Of a DNA stretch of 33,044 nt, positions 1-7,842 are shown one piece after another. Positions within the stretch are counted from its first letter, which is position 1; each line of letters opens with the position of its first letter. The notes beneath the pieces were generated by a model. It had not been told where the DNA came from and did no database searches. It saw only the letters and a program-made list of their open reading frames with translations. A program made the translations under genes and the position numbers. The DNA comes from Phycisphaerae bacterium. GTDB lineage: Bacteria; Planctomycetota; Phycisphaerae; Phycisphaerales; UBA1924. The stretch lies in contig JAUIFD010000019.1 of assembly GCA_030429485.1 (NCBI GenBank), positions 1 to 33,044 on the forward strand, read 5' to 3'.

Positions 1-337
1 CGCCGGGATGAGACGACTCGTGCGCGGACGCGCCCTTGTATGGCGTGAGTGTGACGCCGGCGCGGTCGGCGAGAAGCTGGAGGGCTTCGCGGAAGCCGAG
101 TTGGTGGAAACGCATGACGAAGTCGATGGCGTTGCCGCCAGCGCCGCAGACGAAGCAGTGGAAGATCTGTTTGTTGGGCACGACGTAGCAGGAGGGGTTG
201 TGGTCGTCGTGGAACGGGCAGACGCAAACAAACTCGCGTCCTTTGGGCTTGAGTGAGACCACCGACCCGACCACGTCCACGATGTCGCACGCATCGCGCA
301 CGCGAGCCACGTCGTCGTTATGGGTCGATGCACTCAC
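1..337 (-). CDS. dnaG: DNA primase, N-terminal part (cut by window edge)
   Basis: DnaG synthesises the RNA primers for DNA replication. Only the first 112 codons are present; the gene runs off the left edge. Visible is the CHC2 zinc-binding domain: ligands C40, H43, C61 and C64 in the motifs CPFH and CFVCGAGG, preceded by the VVSLKPKGREF stretch typical of DnaG. The GTG at 337 has AGGGA 7 nt upstream. An in-frame GTG at 343 with GGAG 9 nt upstream is an equally possible start. The catalytic TOPRIM domain and the C-terminal helicase-binding domain lie outside the window. The zinc-finger spacing and the following NAIDFVM segment make another CHC2 protein unlikely. Confidence 0.93.
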   Translation of the reverse strand, partial: MSASTHNDDVARVRDACDIVDVVGSVVSLKPKGREFVCVCPFHDDHNPSCYVVPNKQIFHCFVCGAGGNAIDFVMRFHQLGFREALQLLADRAGVTLTPYKGASAHESSHPG

Positions 338-645
338 GCTCACGTCCCTGCGCTCCGAGCGTTGCGACCACCGCGCCCTATTTCGAGGGCGTCACGATTG
401 TGCCGGTCTGACGCCCGTGGGGGTGATGATCCGTTCGGCATTCGGGGGCCAGCCTTGGCCCCGCCGGGGATCCGGGGGTTCGGGCGAGATCGCGCAGTCC
501 AACCCTAGCACGCCCCGGGCGAGCGGCCAGTGATCGCCCGTTTCGAAACTGGATAACCCCAGGCTGGACGCGGATTGGGCCTTATTCCGGACCATCGCCG
601 AGCGGTCCGCCGCCACGATGCCAACACTCCGCCATGGAGCGACGG
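338..645. other. intergenic spacer between dnaG and the acylphosphatase gene
   Basis: This divergent spacer should hold the promoters of dnaG (leftward) and the acylphosphatase gene (rightward). I see no convincing -35/-10 pair. A 6-bp hairpin with a 6-nt loop (CGCCCT/AGGGCG, 374-391) lies just upstream of dnaG without a T tract. Nothing in it reads as a credible small protein or RNA gene. Confidence 0.4.
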
Positions 646-903
646 ATGGTGAGTTATCAAGGGCGCGTGCAGGGCGTCGGCTTCCGGGCCACCACCCGGT
701 CGCTCGCGCGGGGGCACGCGGTCACCGGTTGGGTGCGGAACGAGCCGGACGCGTCGGTTCGGGTCGAGGTGCAGGGGGCCGCGTCCGAAATCGACGCGTT
801 CCTTGCCAACGTGCGTTCGAGCCTCGGGCTCTACATCCAACGCGAGTCGGCCGAGGCCATGCCGCTCGCGGAGAACGAGTCGGGATTCGAGGTACACCGA
901 TGA
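646..903 (+). CDS. acyP: acylphosphatase
   Basis: Acylphosphatase hydrolyses the carboxyl-phosphate bond of small acyl phosphates in the cytoplasm. The 85-residue protein has the family signature GRVQGVGFR near the N-terminus, with catalytic R14, and GWVRN with catalytic N32. Total length is typical. The ATG at 646 is chosen because GGAG lies 6 nt upstream. An in-frame ATG at 634 would add four residues (MERR) but has no ribosome binding site. The stop codon overlaps the start of the HAD phosphatase gene (ATGA, 900-903), so the two are probably translationally coupled. Identity is secure; the physiological substrate is unknown. Confidence 0.93.
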   Translation: MVSYQGRVQGVGFRATTRSLARGHAVTGWVRNEPDASVRVEVQGAASEIDAFLANVRSSLGLYIQRESAEAMPLAENESGFEVHR

Positions 904-1610
904 GTGCTGGTCCTGTTCTCGTGCTGTTCGACCTGGACCTGACGCTCGTGAGTACGCACGCGGCGGGCATGGAGTCGATGGTGCTCGGCGGACGTGGGCT
1001 GCATGGCGACGCGTTTAGCGCCGACGGCGTTTCGTTCGCGGGCCGGCTTGATCCGTTGATCGTGGTCGATCTCCTTCGTTCCAACGCGCTGGAACCGACC
1101 CCCTCTCGCGTCGCGGAGTTCAGGGATGCGTATGAGCGCGCGCTCCGGGCGAGGTTCGAGCGGGGGCCGCTGCCCGAGATCCTCCCGGGCGTCGAGGCGC
1201 TGTTGGCCCGGTTGGGCGCTCTCGACACAGTGGTCCTGGGCCTGCTCACGGGCAACTACGAACAGACCGGCCGCCTCAAGCTGGCCGCGTCGGGGCTCGA
1301 CGCCGACGCGTTCGTGGTGCGCGTGTGGGGTGATGAGTCGCCCCATGACACTCCGGCGCGCGAGCACCTTCCCCCGATCGCCATCGAGCGGGCGGAAGCC
1401 CTCGGCTATGCCCTTCCACCGGACCGGGTGCTGGTGATCGGCGACACGCCGTACGACGTGGCGTGTGCCCGCGCCAACGGGTGCCGATCACTCGGGGTCG
1501 CGACCGGGCGAACGCCGGTGGAGGAGTTGGCCGCGGCGGGTGCGACCCGTGCGGTCGCCGACCTGAGCGACACCGAGGATGTGCTGGCGTGGATCTTGCG
1601 CTCCGAGTAG
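900..1610 (+). CDS. HAD-superfamily hydrolase, phosphoglycolate phosphatase-like
   Basis: A 236-residue HAD subfamily IA phosphatase. Motif I is DLDLT, with nucleophile D11 and acid D13. Motif II is the Thr in LLTGNY, motif III the Lys in GRLKLAASG, and motif IV IGDTPYDV. A helical cap domain lies between motifs I and II. Such enzymes dephosphorylate small phosphometabolites such as 2-phosphoglycolate; the sequence alone does not fix the substrate. The start ATG overlaps the acylphosphatase stop by four bases, placing both in one operon. Pairing with acylphosphatase suggests a shared role in phosphate-ester clean-up, which is inference. Confidence 0.85.
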   Translation: MSAGPVLVLFDLDLTLVSTHAAGMESMVLGGRGLHGDAFSADGVSFAGRLDPLIVVDLLRSNALEPTPSRVAEFRDAYERALRARFERGPLPEILPGVEALLARLGALDTVVLGLLTGNYEQTGRLKLAASGLDADAFVVRVWGDESPHDTPAREHLPPIAIERAEALGYALPPDRVLVIGDTPYDVACARANGCRSLGVATGRTPVEELAAAGATRAVADLSDTEDVLAWILRSE

Positions 1611-1624
1611 GGAGCCGTTACACT
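1596..1624 (+). promoter_or_regulatory. candidate sigma70-type promoter
   Basis: TTGCGC (1596-1601) and TACACT (1619-1624) are separated by 17 nt. The -10 matches consensus at 4 of 6 positions, the -35 at 3 of 6. It would start transcription near 1631, shortly before the strong GGAGGAGG site of the gene at 1658, and so serve that gene and its downstream partner. Confidence 0.33.
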
Positions 1625-1657
1625 GCGATGGGAACTCACGGAGGAGGACCCGCCGCT

Positions 1658-2401
1658 ATGCATGACAGCATCCGTGTGTTCTGTTCGGACTCCTACGTCA
1701 ACCAGAAGCTCACGCTGAAGCTCGACCTTCCTTCGCAGAGGGAGACCGCGCTCACGCTCTTCGAGCGGCTCCGCCGGAGCTTCCCGGAGATGACGCGCCT
1801 CCGGCGCGTCGAGGAGGAACTCGAGCTCGAAGCCGGCGCCGACGCCGACCCCCAGCGATGGGTCGCGATCCGCGGCGCCACCGTGCGTTCCGGCGTGGTG
1901 AACGCCGGTTCCTCGCGGTCGGCCTACGAGCTGCATCGCACCATCCTGGAACTCGCGCCGTACTTCCTCAGCGTGAGCGCCCTCGACGTGGAATCGCTCG
2001 AGCTGCTTTACGGCTTCGACCTCCCCGCGTGTGGCAATCACGACCGGATCGTCGCGGGCACCTTCCTGGGTGATGGTCCGCTCGCGGGCCTGCTGGGGCA
2101 TTCGGACGATGCGATTGAGTGTCAACCGCTTTTGGGCATCACGCTCAACGGGCGCGCCGACACCGAGGCCTTCTTTGAGGTGAAGACACGCCCGGATCGC
2201 GGGCTGAGCGAGGGCCCTCGCCAGGAACCGATCAGCGTGTATGTCACCGTCCGGCGGACCGGCCCGTTTGCGGACGTCGACGCGTTGGCGCCGTCGTTCG
2301 ACGATCTCGCCAGCCAGGCCGAGGAACTTATCGAGACGCGGGTGATTCCGTCGCTCATCGCGCCGCTGCACATGGCGATTTTGTCTGGGCCTCCGGCGTG
2401 A
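1658..2401 (+). CDS. hypothetical protein, 247 aa
   Basis: I do not recognise the family. The 247-residue product has no signal peptide or membrane segment and looks like a soluble, mixed alpha/beta cytoplasmic protein rich in Glu, Asp and Leu. The ATG at 1658 is preceded at 9 nt by a very strong GGAGGAGG site, which rules out the in-frame ATG at 1628. The gene ends in a GTGA overlap with the small membrane-protein gene, so the two are co-translated, and clpX follows in the same direction. Codon use matches its neighbours. An origin within the lineage is likely. Confidence 0.8.
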   Translation: MHDSIRVFCSDSYVNQKLTLKLDLPSQRETALTLFERLRRSFPEMTRLRRVEEELELEAGADADPQRWVAIRGATVRSGVVNAGSSRSAYELHRTILELAPYFLSVSALDVESLELLYGFDLPACGNHDRIVAGTFLGDGPLAGLLGHSDDAIECQPLLGITLNGRADTEAFFEVKTRPDRGLSEGPRQEPISVYVTVRRTGPFADVDALAPSFDDLASQAEELIETRVIPSLIAPLHMAILSGPPA

Positions 2402-2712
2402 CGATCGGGCAGTCCAGTTCGGTGCCGTGGGTCCAGGTCTTGGTTCTCGTCGGCATCGGGGTTGCGGTGGTCATTGTCGCAGGGATCGTGATCATGCTCG
2501 TGCGTCGGCGCGCGCTCGGAGACGACCTGTCGCAATCGCCCGGCATGTTCCTCTCGGACCTTCGCGAAGCCCGCGCGAGCGGGCAAATCTCAGAAGAGGA
2601 GTATGAGGCGGCACGCGCGGCGCTTCTCGGGCGCATGCGACAGGGTGATGCCCCGGGTGTGCGACCGGAACGCGACGGGGGCAATGGAGAAGTGGGCGGG
2701 TCGGGTCGATAG
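2398..2712 (+). CDS. small single-pass membrane protein with SHOCT-like tail
   Basis: A 104-residue protein. A hydrophobic segment at residues 11-36 (Val/Ile-rich) is followed by RRR, suggesting an N-out, C-in single span. The cytoplasmic part contains a short amphipathic stretch, residues 50-77, with the pattern [15 protein letters not shown]. This resembles SHOCT-type C-terminal motifs found in oligomerising bacterial proteins. The tail is polar and disordered. The GTG start overlaps the upstream stop (GTGA, 2398-2401), which implies translational coupling. The function is unknown; the SHOCT resemblance is by eye. Confidence 0.7.
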   Translation: MTIGQSSSVPWVQVLVLVGIGVAVVIVAGIVIMLVRRRALGDDLSQSPGMFLSDLREARASGQISEEEYEAARAALLGRMRQGDAPGVRPERDGGNGEVGGSGR

Positions 2713-2742
2713 ACTCCGGGCCGGTGCGGCTTTAGCGCCCGT

Positions 2743-2754
2743 TCCGTATACGGA
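2743..2754. promoter_or_regulatory. 12-bp perfect palindrome upstream of clpX
   Basis: TCCGTATACGGA is a perfect 12-bp palindrome ending 16 nt before the clpX start codon, close to the AGGAGAG ribosome binding site. It could be a dimeric repressor operator, or a -10-like TATA core inside a symmetric frame. No repressor gene is adjacent. Confidence 0.3.
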
Positions 2755-2770
2755 CCAACGAGGAGAGTCC

Positions 2771-4111
2771 ATGGCTAAGGATCGAAGCGACGCGGGAGAT
2801 GGCGCCGGCACTGGCGGTCCCAGCGGCGGTGACGACGGACGCGGCTTCCGCGGGCGACGCGTCACGACATGCTCGTTCTGCGGCAAAACCTCCCGCGAGG
2901 TCGGGCCGATGGTCGAGGGACCTAATGAGGTCTACGTCTGCTCCAACTGCGTTGATCTGTGCCAGAACATCTTCCGCCAGGAGCGTCGGCGCGTGTCGTC
3001 TGCTTCGGGCTCGCTGACCGAGATCCCCACGCCCCGTGAGATCACGGAGTTTCTCGATCAGTACGTCGTCGGGCAGGACCTGGCGAAGCGCACGCTCTCG
3101 GTCGCGGTGCACACGCACTACAAGCGGCTGCTGCACCTCGAGAGCGAGGAAGCGAACGACATCGAGCTGGATAAGTCGAACATCCTGCTTGTCGGGCCGA
3201 CCGGCTCGGGCAAGACGCTGCTTGCGCGCACGATGGCGCGGATGCTGAAGGTGCCGCTCGCGATCGGCGACGCGACCACGCTCACCGAGGCGGGGTACGT
3301 CGGCGAGGACGTCGAGAACCTGCTCCTCAAGCTGCTCCAGGCGGCGGACTTCGACGTCGAGGCGGCGCAGCGCGGCATCATCTACATCGACGAGGTGGAC
3401 AAGGTCGGGAAGACCTCGAACAACGTCTCGATCACGCGCGACGTCTCGGGCGAGGGTGTGCAGCAGAGCCTGCTCAAGATGCTCGAGGGCACCGTGGCCA
3501 ACGTGCCGCCGCAGGGCGGGCGCAAGCACCCCGAGCAGCAGTACATCCAGATCGACACCCGCAACATCCTGTTCATCTGCGGCGGGACGTTTGTCGGGCT
3601 CGACGGGATCATCCGCCGGCGCATCGGCAAGTCGAAGATCGGCTTCGCGTCGGCGAACTCCGGCGATCGCACGCACGACCTGAGCCCGAGCGAGATCCTC
3701 ACCCAGGTGCAGACCGAGGACATCATCGAGTTTGGGATGATCCCGGAACTCGTGGGGCGTCTGCCCGTGCTCACGCCGCTCGAACCGCTGGAGATCACGG
3801 CGCTGGTGAAGATCCTGACCGAGCCGCGCAACGCGCTGGTGAAGCAGTATCAGCACCTCTTCCGCCTGGAAGGCGCACGCCTGACCTATACCGAGGGGGC
3901 GCTGCGTGCGATCGCCAAGCGTGCGGCGAAGCGCAACACCGGTGCTCGTGCGCTCCGAGCCGTGATCGAGGAGATCATGCTCCCGCTGCTCTACGAGTTG
4001 CCGGAGATGAACAACGACGGCGCGGAGTATGTGGTCGATGAGGCCGAGGTGCAGAGCAACGGCGCGGGCGGTCTCGCGAGCCTGCGTGTGCCTCGCAAGG
4101 AAACGGCTTAA
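2771..4111 (+). CDS. clpX: ATP-dependent Clp protease ATP-binding subunit ClpX
   Basis: ClpX is the AAA+ unfoldase that feeds substrates to ClpP. The 446-residue protein has the N-terminal C4 zinc-binding domain (C34, C37, C57, C60), Walker A GPTGSGKT (142-149), pore loop GYVG (175-178), Walker B IIYIDE (203-208) and a C-terminal sensor-2 region containing GARALR. About 25 Gly/Asp-rich residues precede the zinc domain, a longer N-terminus than usual. The ATG at 2771 has AGGAGAG just upstream, ruling out the in-frame upstream frame. clpP is not adjacent, unlike the common clpP-clpX order. The stop codon overlaps the convergent pheT stop. Confidence 0.97.
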   Translation: MAKDRSDAGDGAGTGGPSGGDDGRGFRGRRVTTCSFCGKTSREVGPMVEGPNEVYVCSNCVDLCQNIFRQERRRVSSASGSLTEIPTPREITEFLDQYVVGQDLAKRTLSVAVHTHYKRLLHLESEEANDIELDKSNILLVGPTGSGKTLLARTMARMLKVPLAIGDATTLTEAGYVGEDVENLLLKLLQAADFDVEAAQRGIIYIDEVDKVGKTSNNVSITRDVSGEGVQQSLLKMLEGTVANVPPQGGRKHPEQQYIQIDTRNILFICGGTFVGLDGIIRRRIGKSKIGFASANSGDRTHDLSPSEILTQVQTEDIIEFGMIPELVGRLPVLTPLEPLEITALVKILTEPRNALVKQYQHLFRLEGARLTYTEGALRAIAKRAAKRNTGARALRAVIEEIMLPLLYELPEMNNDGAEYVVDEAEVQSNGAGGLASLRVPRKETA

Positions 4112-6201
4112 CTCCGGACGAGCGCGCCGAACCGTTCGCCCGCCGTCTCGACCACGCGTTGGACTTGTGGGTCCGCTTCCTCGCGCCGGAGTGTGCGATC
4201 GGCGTCGCGGAATCGGAGGCGGAGCGTGAGGCTCTTGCGTCCGGCTTCGACGGGCTTGCCTCGGTAGACGCCGACAAACGAGACCGCGTCGAGCAATGGG
4301 AGATCGAGCTCGCGCACCAGGCGCTCGACCTCGGCCCATCGGACGTCTTCGGGCAGGTCGAGTGTGACGTCGCGCTCCATCGGCGGGAAGTGGGGGAGCG
4401 CGTGGACGGCGGCCTTGCCGGGGTAGGTGTTCGTGAACGCAGCGAGATTGAGATCGGCCGCGACGATCGGCACGTCGAGGTCGTAGCGTTTGAGCTCGTC
4501 GGGCGCGATGAGCCCGATGCTCCCGAAACGCTCGCCATCGAGAAGTACGTTCGCGAATCCTTCAGCACGGAATGCGGCGCTGTCGGGCTTCCCGGGCTCA
4601 AGGGTGACGCGATGGGGGGCGCACCCGAGGGCTTCGGCGATGGCGTCGATCGTGCCGCGCATGTGGCGGAGCGCGAGTTGGAGGTCGTCGTTGTTCGCGC
4701 GTCCCTTGGCGGAAGTCGGCGCATCGGCGATGAGCGCGAGGTTGCGGTGCTCGACGGTGTGGCGACCGGGCTTGTCGAGCTCGGCGAAGGCGGGCGCGAC
4801 CTCGGCGAGACGCACACCGCCGGGCTGATCGATCTGGGCGCGCTGATTCGCTGACCGGCATGCGAGCAGGCTCGGGATGGCGGACGGGCGGAGCACGGGC
4901 TCGGACCCGCGCCGGTCGTCGTCCACGCGCAGCAGGCGCAGTCCGGGCGGGAGCCAGGGTCGGGCGGCGTCTTCGGAGACAAAGCTGAAGGTGACGGTCT
5001 CGAAGTACCCGAGCGCCGCAAGCGCGTTCCCGATGAGGCGTTCGGCCTGCTCGTGCGCCTGCGGGCGGCGCACCGCAGTGCTCACCTTCTCCGCGATCGG
5101 CACCCGGGCGAAGCCCACGACGCGGGCGATCTCCTCGATGAGGTCGATCTCGCGGGTGAGGTCGAGGCGGAAGGCGGGGATGGTGCAGGCGAAGGCCGGT
5201 TCGTTGCGGTCGGTGGTGTCGGTGATCGCGATGGAGAGGCGCTCGAGTGCGGCACGCTGCTCGTCGTCGGGCACGTCGATGCCGAGCACGCGGCGTGCGC
5301 GCGCGGGGCGGATGTTGACGGCGGCGGGTTCGGGGATGGGTGCGCCGTCTTCGAGCACGCCCTGGCAGAGCTCGCCGCCGGCGAGTTCGACGATGAGCGC
5401 CGCGGCGCGGGCCGCGGCGAAGGCGATCTCGGCGGGCGCGACGCCCCGCTCGAAGCGGTGGCATGCGTCGGTGCGGATGGCGAGGCGGCGCGCGGTCGTG
5501 CGGATCGTGACCGGGTCCCACGTCGCCATCTCGAGGACGACGTCAGTGGTTGAGGCGCTCACCTCGGTCGGCTCGCCGCCGATGACGCCGGCGAGGGACT
5601 GCGCGCGCTCCGCGTCGGCGACCACGAGATCGGTCGCGACGAGCTTGCGGGGCTTGCTGTCGAGTGTGGTGAGGGTCTCGCCCTCTTCAGCGAAGCGGAT
5701 GACGAGGCTCGGGCCGGTGAGCTTGTCGAGGTCGAAGACGTGGCAGGGGTGCCCGAGCTCGAAGGTAATGAAGTTGGTGATGTCGACGATGTTGTTGATG
5801 GGGCGCTGCCCGACCGCTTCGAGTCTGCGGACGAGCCACTCGGGGGATGGGCCGACCTTGACGCCTCGGATCACCTGGGCGGTGAAGAGGGGGCAGAGGT
5901 CGGGCTCCTGGTTGTCGAGGGTGAGGTGCTCGTCGACCGGGGCGGCGGGCTCGGGGTGGTTCCACATCGGGAGCTTGAGGGCGCGCCCGGTGGCGGCGGC
6001 GATCTCCCGGGCGAGCCCGAGGTGGGAGAGGCAGTCGCCGCGGTTGGAGGTGACCTCGACGTCGAGGCACGAATCGCCCCCGGGGGCTGGCTCGATGCCC
6101 TCGAGGGGGAAGCCGGCGTCGGTGAGGGCGCGGTCGGCCTCGTCGGCGGTTAGGCCGGCGGGGTCGAGGAGGTCGTTGAGCCAGGCCAGGGACGCGTTCA
6201 T
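4108..6201 (-). CDS. pheT: phenylalanyl-tRNA synthetase beta subunit, short form without EMAP domain
   Basis: PheT pairs with PheS to charge tRNA-Phe. The 697-residue protein shows the B3/B4 editing region ([16 protein letters not shown]), the B5 region with DLIEEIARV, and the C-terminal FDX-ACB anticodon-binding domain from about residue 605 ([12 protein letters not shown]). The N-terminal segment [10 protein letters not shown] passes straight from about residue 45 to [13 protein letters not shown]. In E. coli PheT (795 aa) the EMAP/OB tRNA-binding domain of about 100 residues sits at that point. pheS is not next to it, which is also unusual. No Shine-Dalgarno is visible; TATCCT lies 8 nt upstream of the ATG. 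The gene converges on clpX with overlapping stops. Confidence 0.95.
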   Translation of the reverse strand: MNASLAWLNDLLDPAGLTADEADRALTDAGFPLEGIEPAPGGDSCLDVEVTSNRGDCLSHLGLAREIAAATGRALKLPMWNHPEPAAPVDEHLTLDNQEPDLCPLFTAQVIRGVKVGPSPEWLVRRLEAVGQRPINNIVDITNFITFELGHPCHVFDLDKLTGPSLVIRFAEEGETLTTLDSKPRKLVATDLVVADAERAQSLAGVIGGEPTEVSASTTDVVLEMATWDPVTIRTTARRLAIRTDACHRFERGVAPAEIAFAAARAAALIVELAGGELCQGVLEDGAPIPEPAAVNIRPARARRVLGIDVPDDEQRAALERLSIAITDTTDRNEPAFACTIPAFRLDLTREIDLIEEIARVVGFARVPIAEKVSTAVRRPQAHEQAERLIGNALAALGYFETVTFSFVSEDAARPWLPPGLRLLRVDDDRRGSEPVLRPSAIPSLLACRSANQRAQIDQPGGVRLAEVAPAFAELDKPGRHTVEHRNLALIADAPTSAKGRANNDDLQLALRHMRGTIDAIAEALGCAPHRVTLEPGKPDSAAFRAEGFANVLLDGERFGSIGLIAPDELKRYDLDVPIVAADLNLAAFTNTYPGKAAVHALPHFPPMERDVTLDLPEDVRWAEVERLVRELDLPLLDAVSFVGVYRGKPVEAGRKSLTLRLRFRDADRTLRREEADPQVQRVVETAGERFGALVRS

Positions 6202-6209
6202 GGGGCGAG

Positions 6210-6215
6210 AGGATA
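6210..6215 (-). promoter_or_regulatory. candidate -10 element of pheT
   Basis: TATCCT on the minus strand ends 8 nt before the pheT ATG, where no Shine-Dalgarno exists. Transcription would start at or within one or two bases of the start codon, a (near-)leaderless arrangement. No clear -35 is seen. Confidence 0.35.
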
Positions 6216-6274
6216 GAGGGGTGACAGGTTGGCGTCCGCCGGGGTGGCCGGGGCTAGATACGCAGGGAAACCCT

Positions 6275-6280
6275 TATGTT
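6275..6280 (+). promoter_or_regulatory. candidate -10 element of ilvE
   Basis: TATGTT matches the -10 consensus at 4 of 6 positions. A start near 6287-6289 would give an mRNA whose 5' end coincides with an in-frame ATG (6289), 45 codons before the Shine-Dalgarno-led ilvE start. No -35 is recognisable. Confidence 0.35.
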
Positions 6281-6423
6281 AGTCCGGAATGATCGGATTT
6301 TGGACGGCGTTGTCGGTTGATCCCAGTGGTGGATCAGGTCGATCGCTCATAGAGTCGGGTCCGTACGAGGGGTGCGGGCCTGCCTCGGCTGGGGCTGGCG
6401 GCGACGCCAAGGAGGTGCTTGAG

Positions 6424-7383
6424 ATGTCCAACTTGTCCACCCAGTTCCGGTCGCAGGTCGGGGCGAAGGCCGAGCTCGACAAGCCGTTTGTCTACGTCAA
6501 CGGCGAGATGCTCCCGAAGGCCCAGGCGGCGGTGAATGTCTTCGATCACGGGCTGCTGTATGGGGACGGGGTGTTCGAGGGCATCCGCGTGTATCAGGGG
6601 CGGATCTTCAAGTGCGGGCAGCACATGGACCGCCTGTGGCGGTGTGCGGAGGCGCTGCGGATCAACATCCCGGTGACGCGCGAGGAGATGGTGGATATCC
6701 AGCGCCGGTGCATCGAGGCCAACGAGATCGTCGACGGGTACATCCGCCTTGTCGTGACGCGCGGCGTGGGGACGCTCGGGCTCAACCCCTTCAAGTGCCC
6801 GACGCCGGGCATCATCTGCATCTGCGATCAGATCGTGCTCTACCCGCCTGAGATGTACACCAACGGCATGCGCGTGGTGGTGGCGAACCGCCCGAAGACG
6901 CCGATCGCGTGCCTCGACCCGCGGATCAAGAGCCTGAACTACCTCAACAACATCCTGGCGAAGATCGAAGCGATCGACCACGGTTGCCTCGAAGTGATCA
7001 TGCTCTCGACCGAGGGCAAGGTGGCGGAGGGCTCGGGCGACAACCTGTTCATCGTGAAGGACGGCGAGCTGTTCACGCCGCCGGTGACGGTGGGGCTGCT
7101 CGAGGGCATCACGCGCCGGTTTGTGATGAAGGAGCTTTGCCCGCAGACGGGGTACAAGTGCACCGAGCGCGAGCTCGGGCTCGCGGACGTGCTGGACGCG
7201 GACGAGGTCTTCATGACCGGGTCGGCTGCGGAGATGATCGCGATCACGCAGATCGACACACAGACGTCCGAGGGCAAGATCGCGCAGGAGCACAAGATCT
7301 CCGACGGCGAAGGCCCGATCACGAAGGCGCTGCGGTCGCGGTTCCGCGAAGTGGTGTCGGGGGCGGACGTGCCGGAGGATTGA
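6424..7383 (+). CDS. ilvE: branched-chain amino acid aminotransferase
   Basis: A class IV PLP-dependent aminotransferase of 319 residues that catalyses the last step of Val, Leu and Ile synthesis. Seen are the N-terminal FVYVNGEMLP and DHGLLYGDGVFEGIR, the PLP lysine K169 in RIKSLNYLNN, and the signature AEGSGDNLF with E202. D-amino acid aminotransferase shares the fold, but FEGIR, GLNP and the overall pattern favour BCAT. The ATG at 6424 has AAGGAGGT 7 nt upstream. The frame stays open to an ATG at 6289, which would add an unconserved Gly/Ser-rich 45-residue extension. The stop overlaps a small coupled reading frame (TGATG). Confidence 0.93.
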   Translation: MSNLSTQFRSQVGAKAELDKPFVYVNGEMLPKAQAAVNVFDHGLLYGDGVFEGIRVYQGRIFKCGQHMDRLWRCAEALRINIPVTREEMVDIQRRCIEANEIVDGYIRLVVTRGVGTLGLNPFKCPTPGIICICDQIVLYPPEMYTNGMRVVVANRPKTPIACLDPRIKSLNYLNNILAKIEAIDHGCLEVIMLSTEGKVAEGSGDNLFIVKDGELFTPPVTVGLLEGITRRFVMKELCPQTGYKCTERELGLADVLDADEVFMTGSAAEMIAITQIDTQTSEGKIAQEHKISDGEGPITKALRSRFREVVSGADVPED

Positions 7384-7647
7384 TGGCGGCATGCCCGTTC
7401 GCTCTTGGCGATCGAGTGGTCTTTGTGCGCGACGTTCCGGGTAGCACGATCGCGAGCTTCGGTGAACGCAGGGCGTGGTGGAATTGGCGTGGTGTGCGAC
7501 ACGGACCTCTACGCGAAGCACGGCGTGATTATGGTCGAGATTGAGGCGTGCGATGACTTACCGCGGGCGCTGGTCGACTGCAAGGCCGAGGATGTCGAGC
7601 GAGTTGGCGAGCCCCCCGCGCGAGCGGGGGGAGCTGGGCCCGCGTGA
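7383..7647 (+). pseudogene. small gene apparently split by a frameshift
   Basis: The ATG at 7383 overlaps the ilvE stop (TGATG). The first frame gives a protein-like start, MAACPFALGDRVVFVRDVPG, then turns into Arg/Trp-rich shadow sequence and stops at 7544. From about 7468 the +1 frame gives a protein-like continuation (GIGVVCDTDLYAKHG, then VEIEACDDLPRALVD) and stops at 7647. Joined near 7455-7475 they make one small soluble protein of about 75-85 residues, with a GDRV start as in small SH3-like barrels. The break could be a true pseudogene, an assembly error or, less likely, programmed +1 shifting. Function unknown. Confidence 0.5.
7609..7636. repeat. REP-like hairpin A
   Basis: CCCCCCGC (7612-7619) and GCGGGGGG (7624-7631) form a perfect 8-bp stem around the tetraloop GCGA, flanked by GAG and AGCT. 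There is no T tract, so it is not a standard terminator. It falls at the 3' end of the frameshifted gene, where it encodes the tail PPARAGGAG. A degenerate relative lies about 60 bp downstream. Confidence 0.5.
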
Positions 7648-7683
7648 GGCTTGTGCGCCGATCGCGCGACGGGCGCGGTGCGC

Positions 7684-7708
7684 CGCCCCGCTTGCGCAGG
7701 GAGCTCGC
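7684..7708. repeat. REP-like hairpin B (degenerate relative of A)
   Basis: The sequence CCCCGCTTGCGCAGGGAGCT repeats the plan of hairpin A: C-run, GC, a four-base loop, GC, G-run, then GAGCT. The stem is shorter and has a bulged A. The rest of the spacer to 7842 holds only the GGAG site of kbl, a TACGAT hexamer at 7810 and another CGCTTGCGC word at 7751. Confidence 0.35.
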
Positions 7709-7842
7709 ATGATCCGGTGAGGTGGTGCGCGATCCTTGGTGTCCCGTGGTCGCTTGCGCTCCCCGGCTCTGCTCGGCGGCGTCTGCGGTGAATCCCCTCT
7801 CCCATCGCGTACGATCCGGCCTGAACCGCCCGGAGAACACCT

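Noticed and set aside
374-391. Hairpin CGCCCT/AGGGCG upstream of dnaG as a terminator
   Set aside because: It has a 6-bp stem with no T tract on either strand and lies upstream of both divergent genes.
2732-4339. 535-codon open frame on the minus strand opposite clpX
   Set aside because: It is a GC-skew shadow: Arg/His/Leu-rich with no domain, directly opposite an unmistakable ClpX.
4877-6292. 471-codon open frame on the plus strand opposite pheT
   Set aside because: Ser/Arg/Ala-rich low-information translation opposite well-conserved PheT motifs; no ribosome site.
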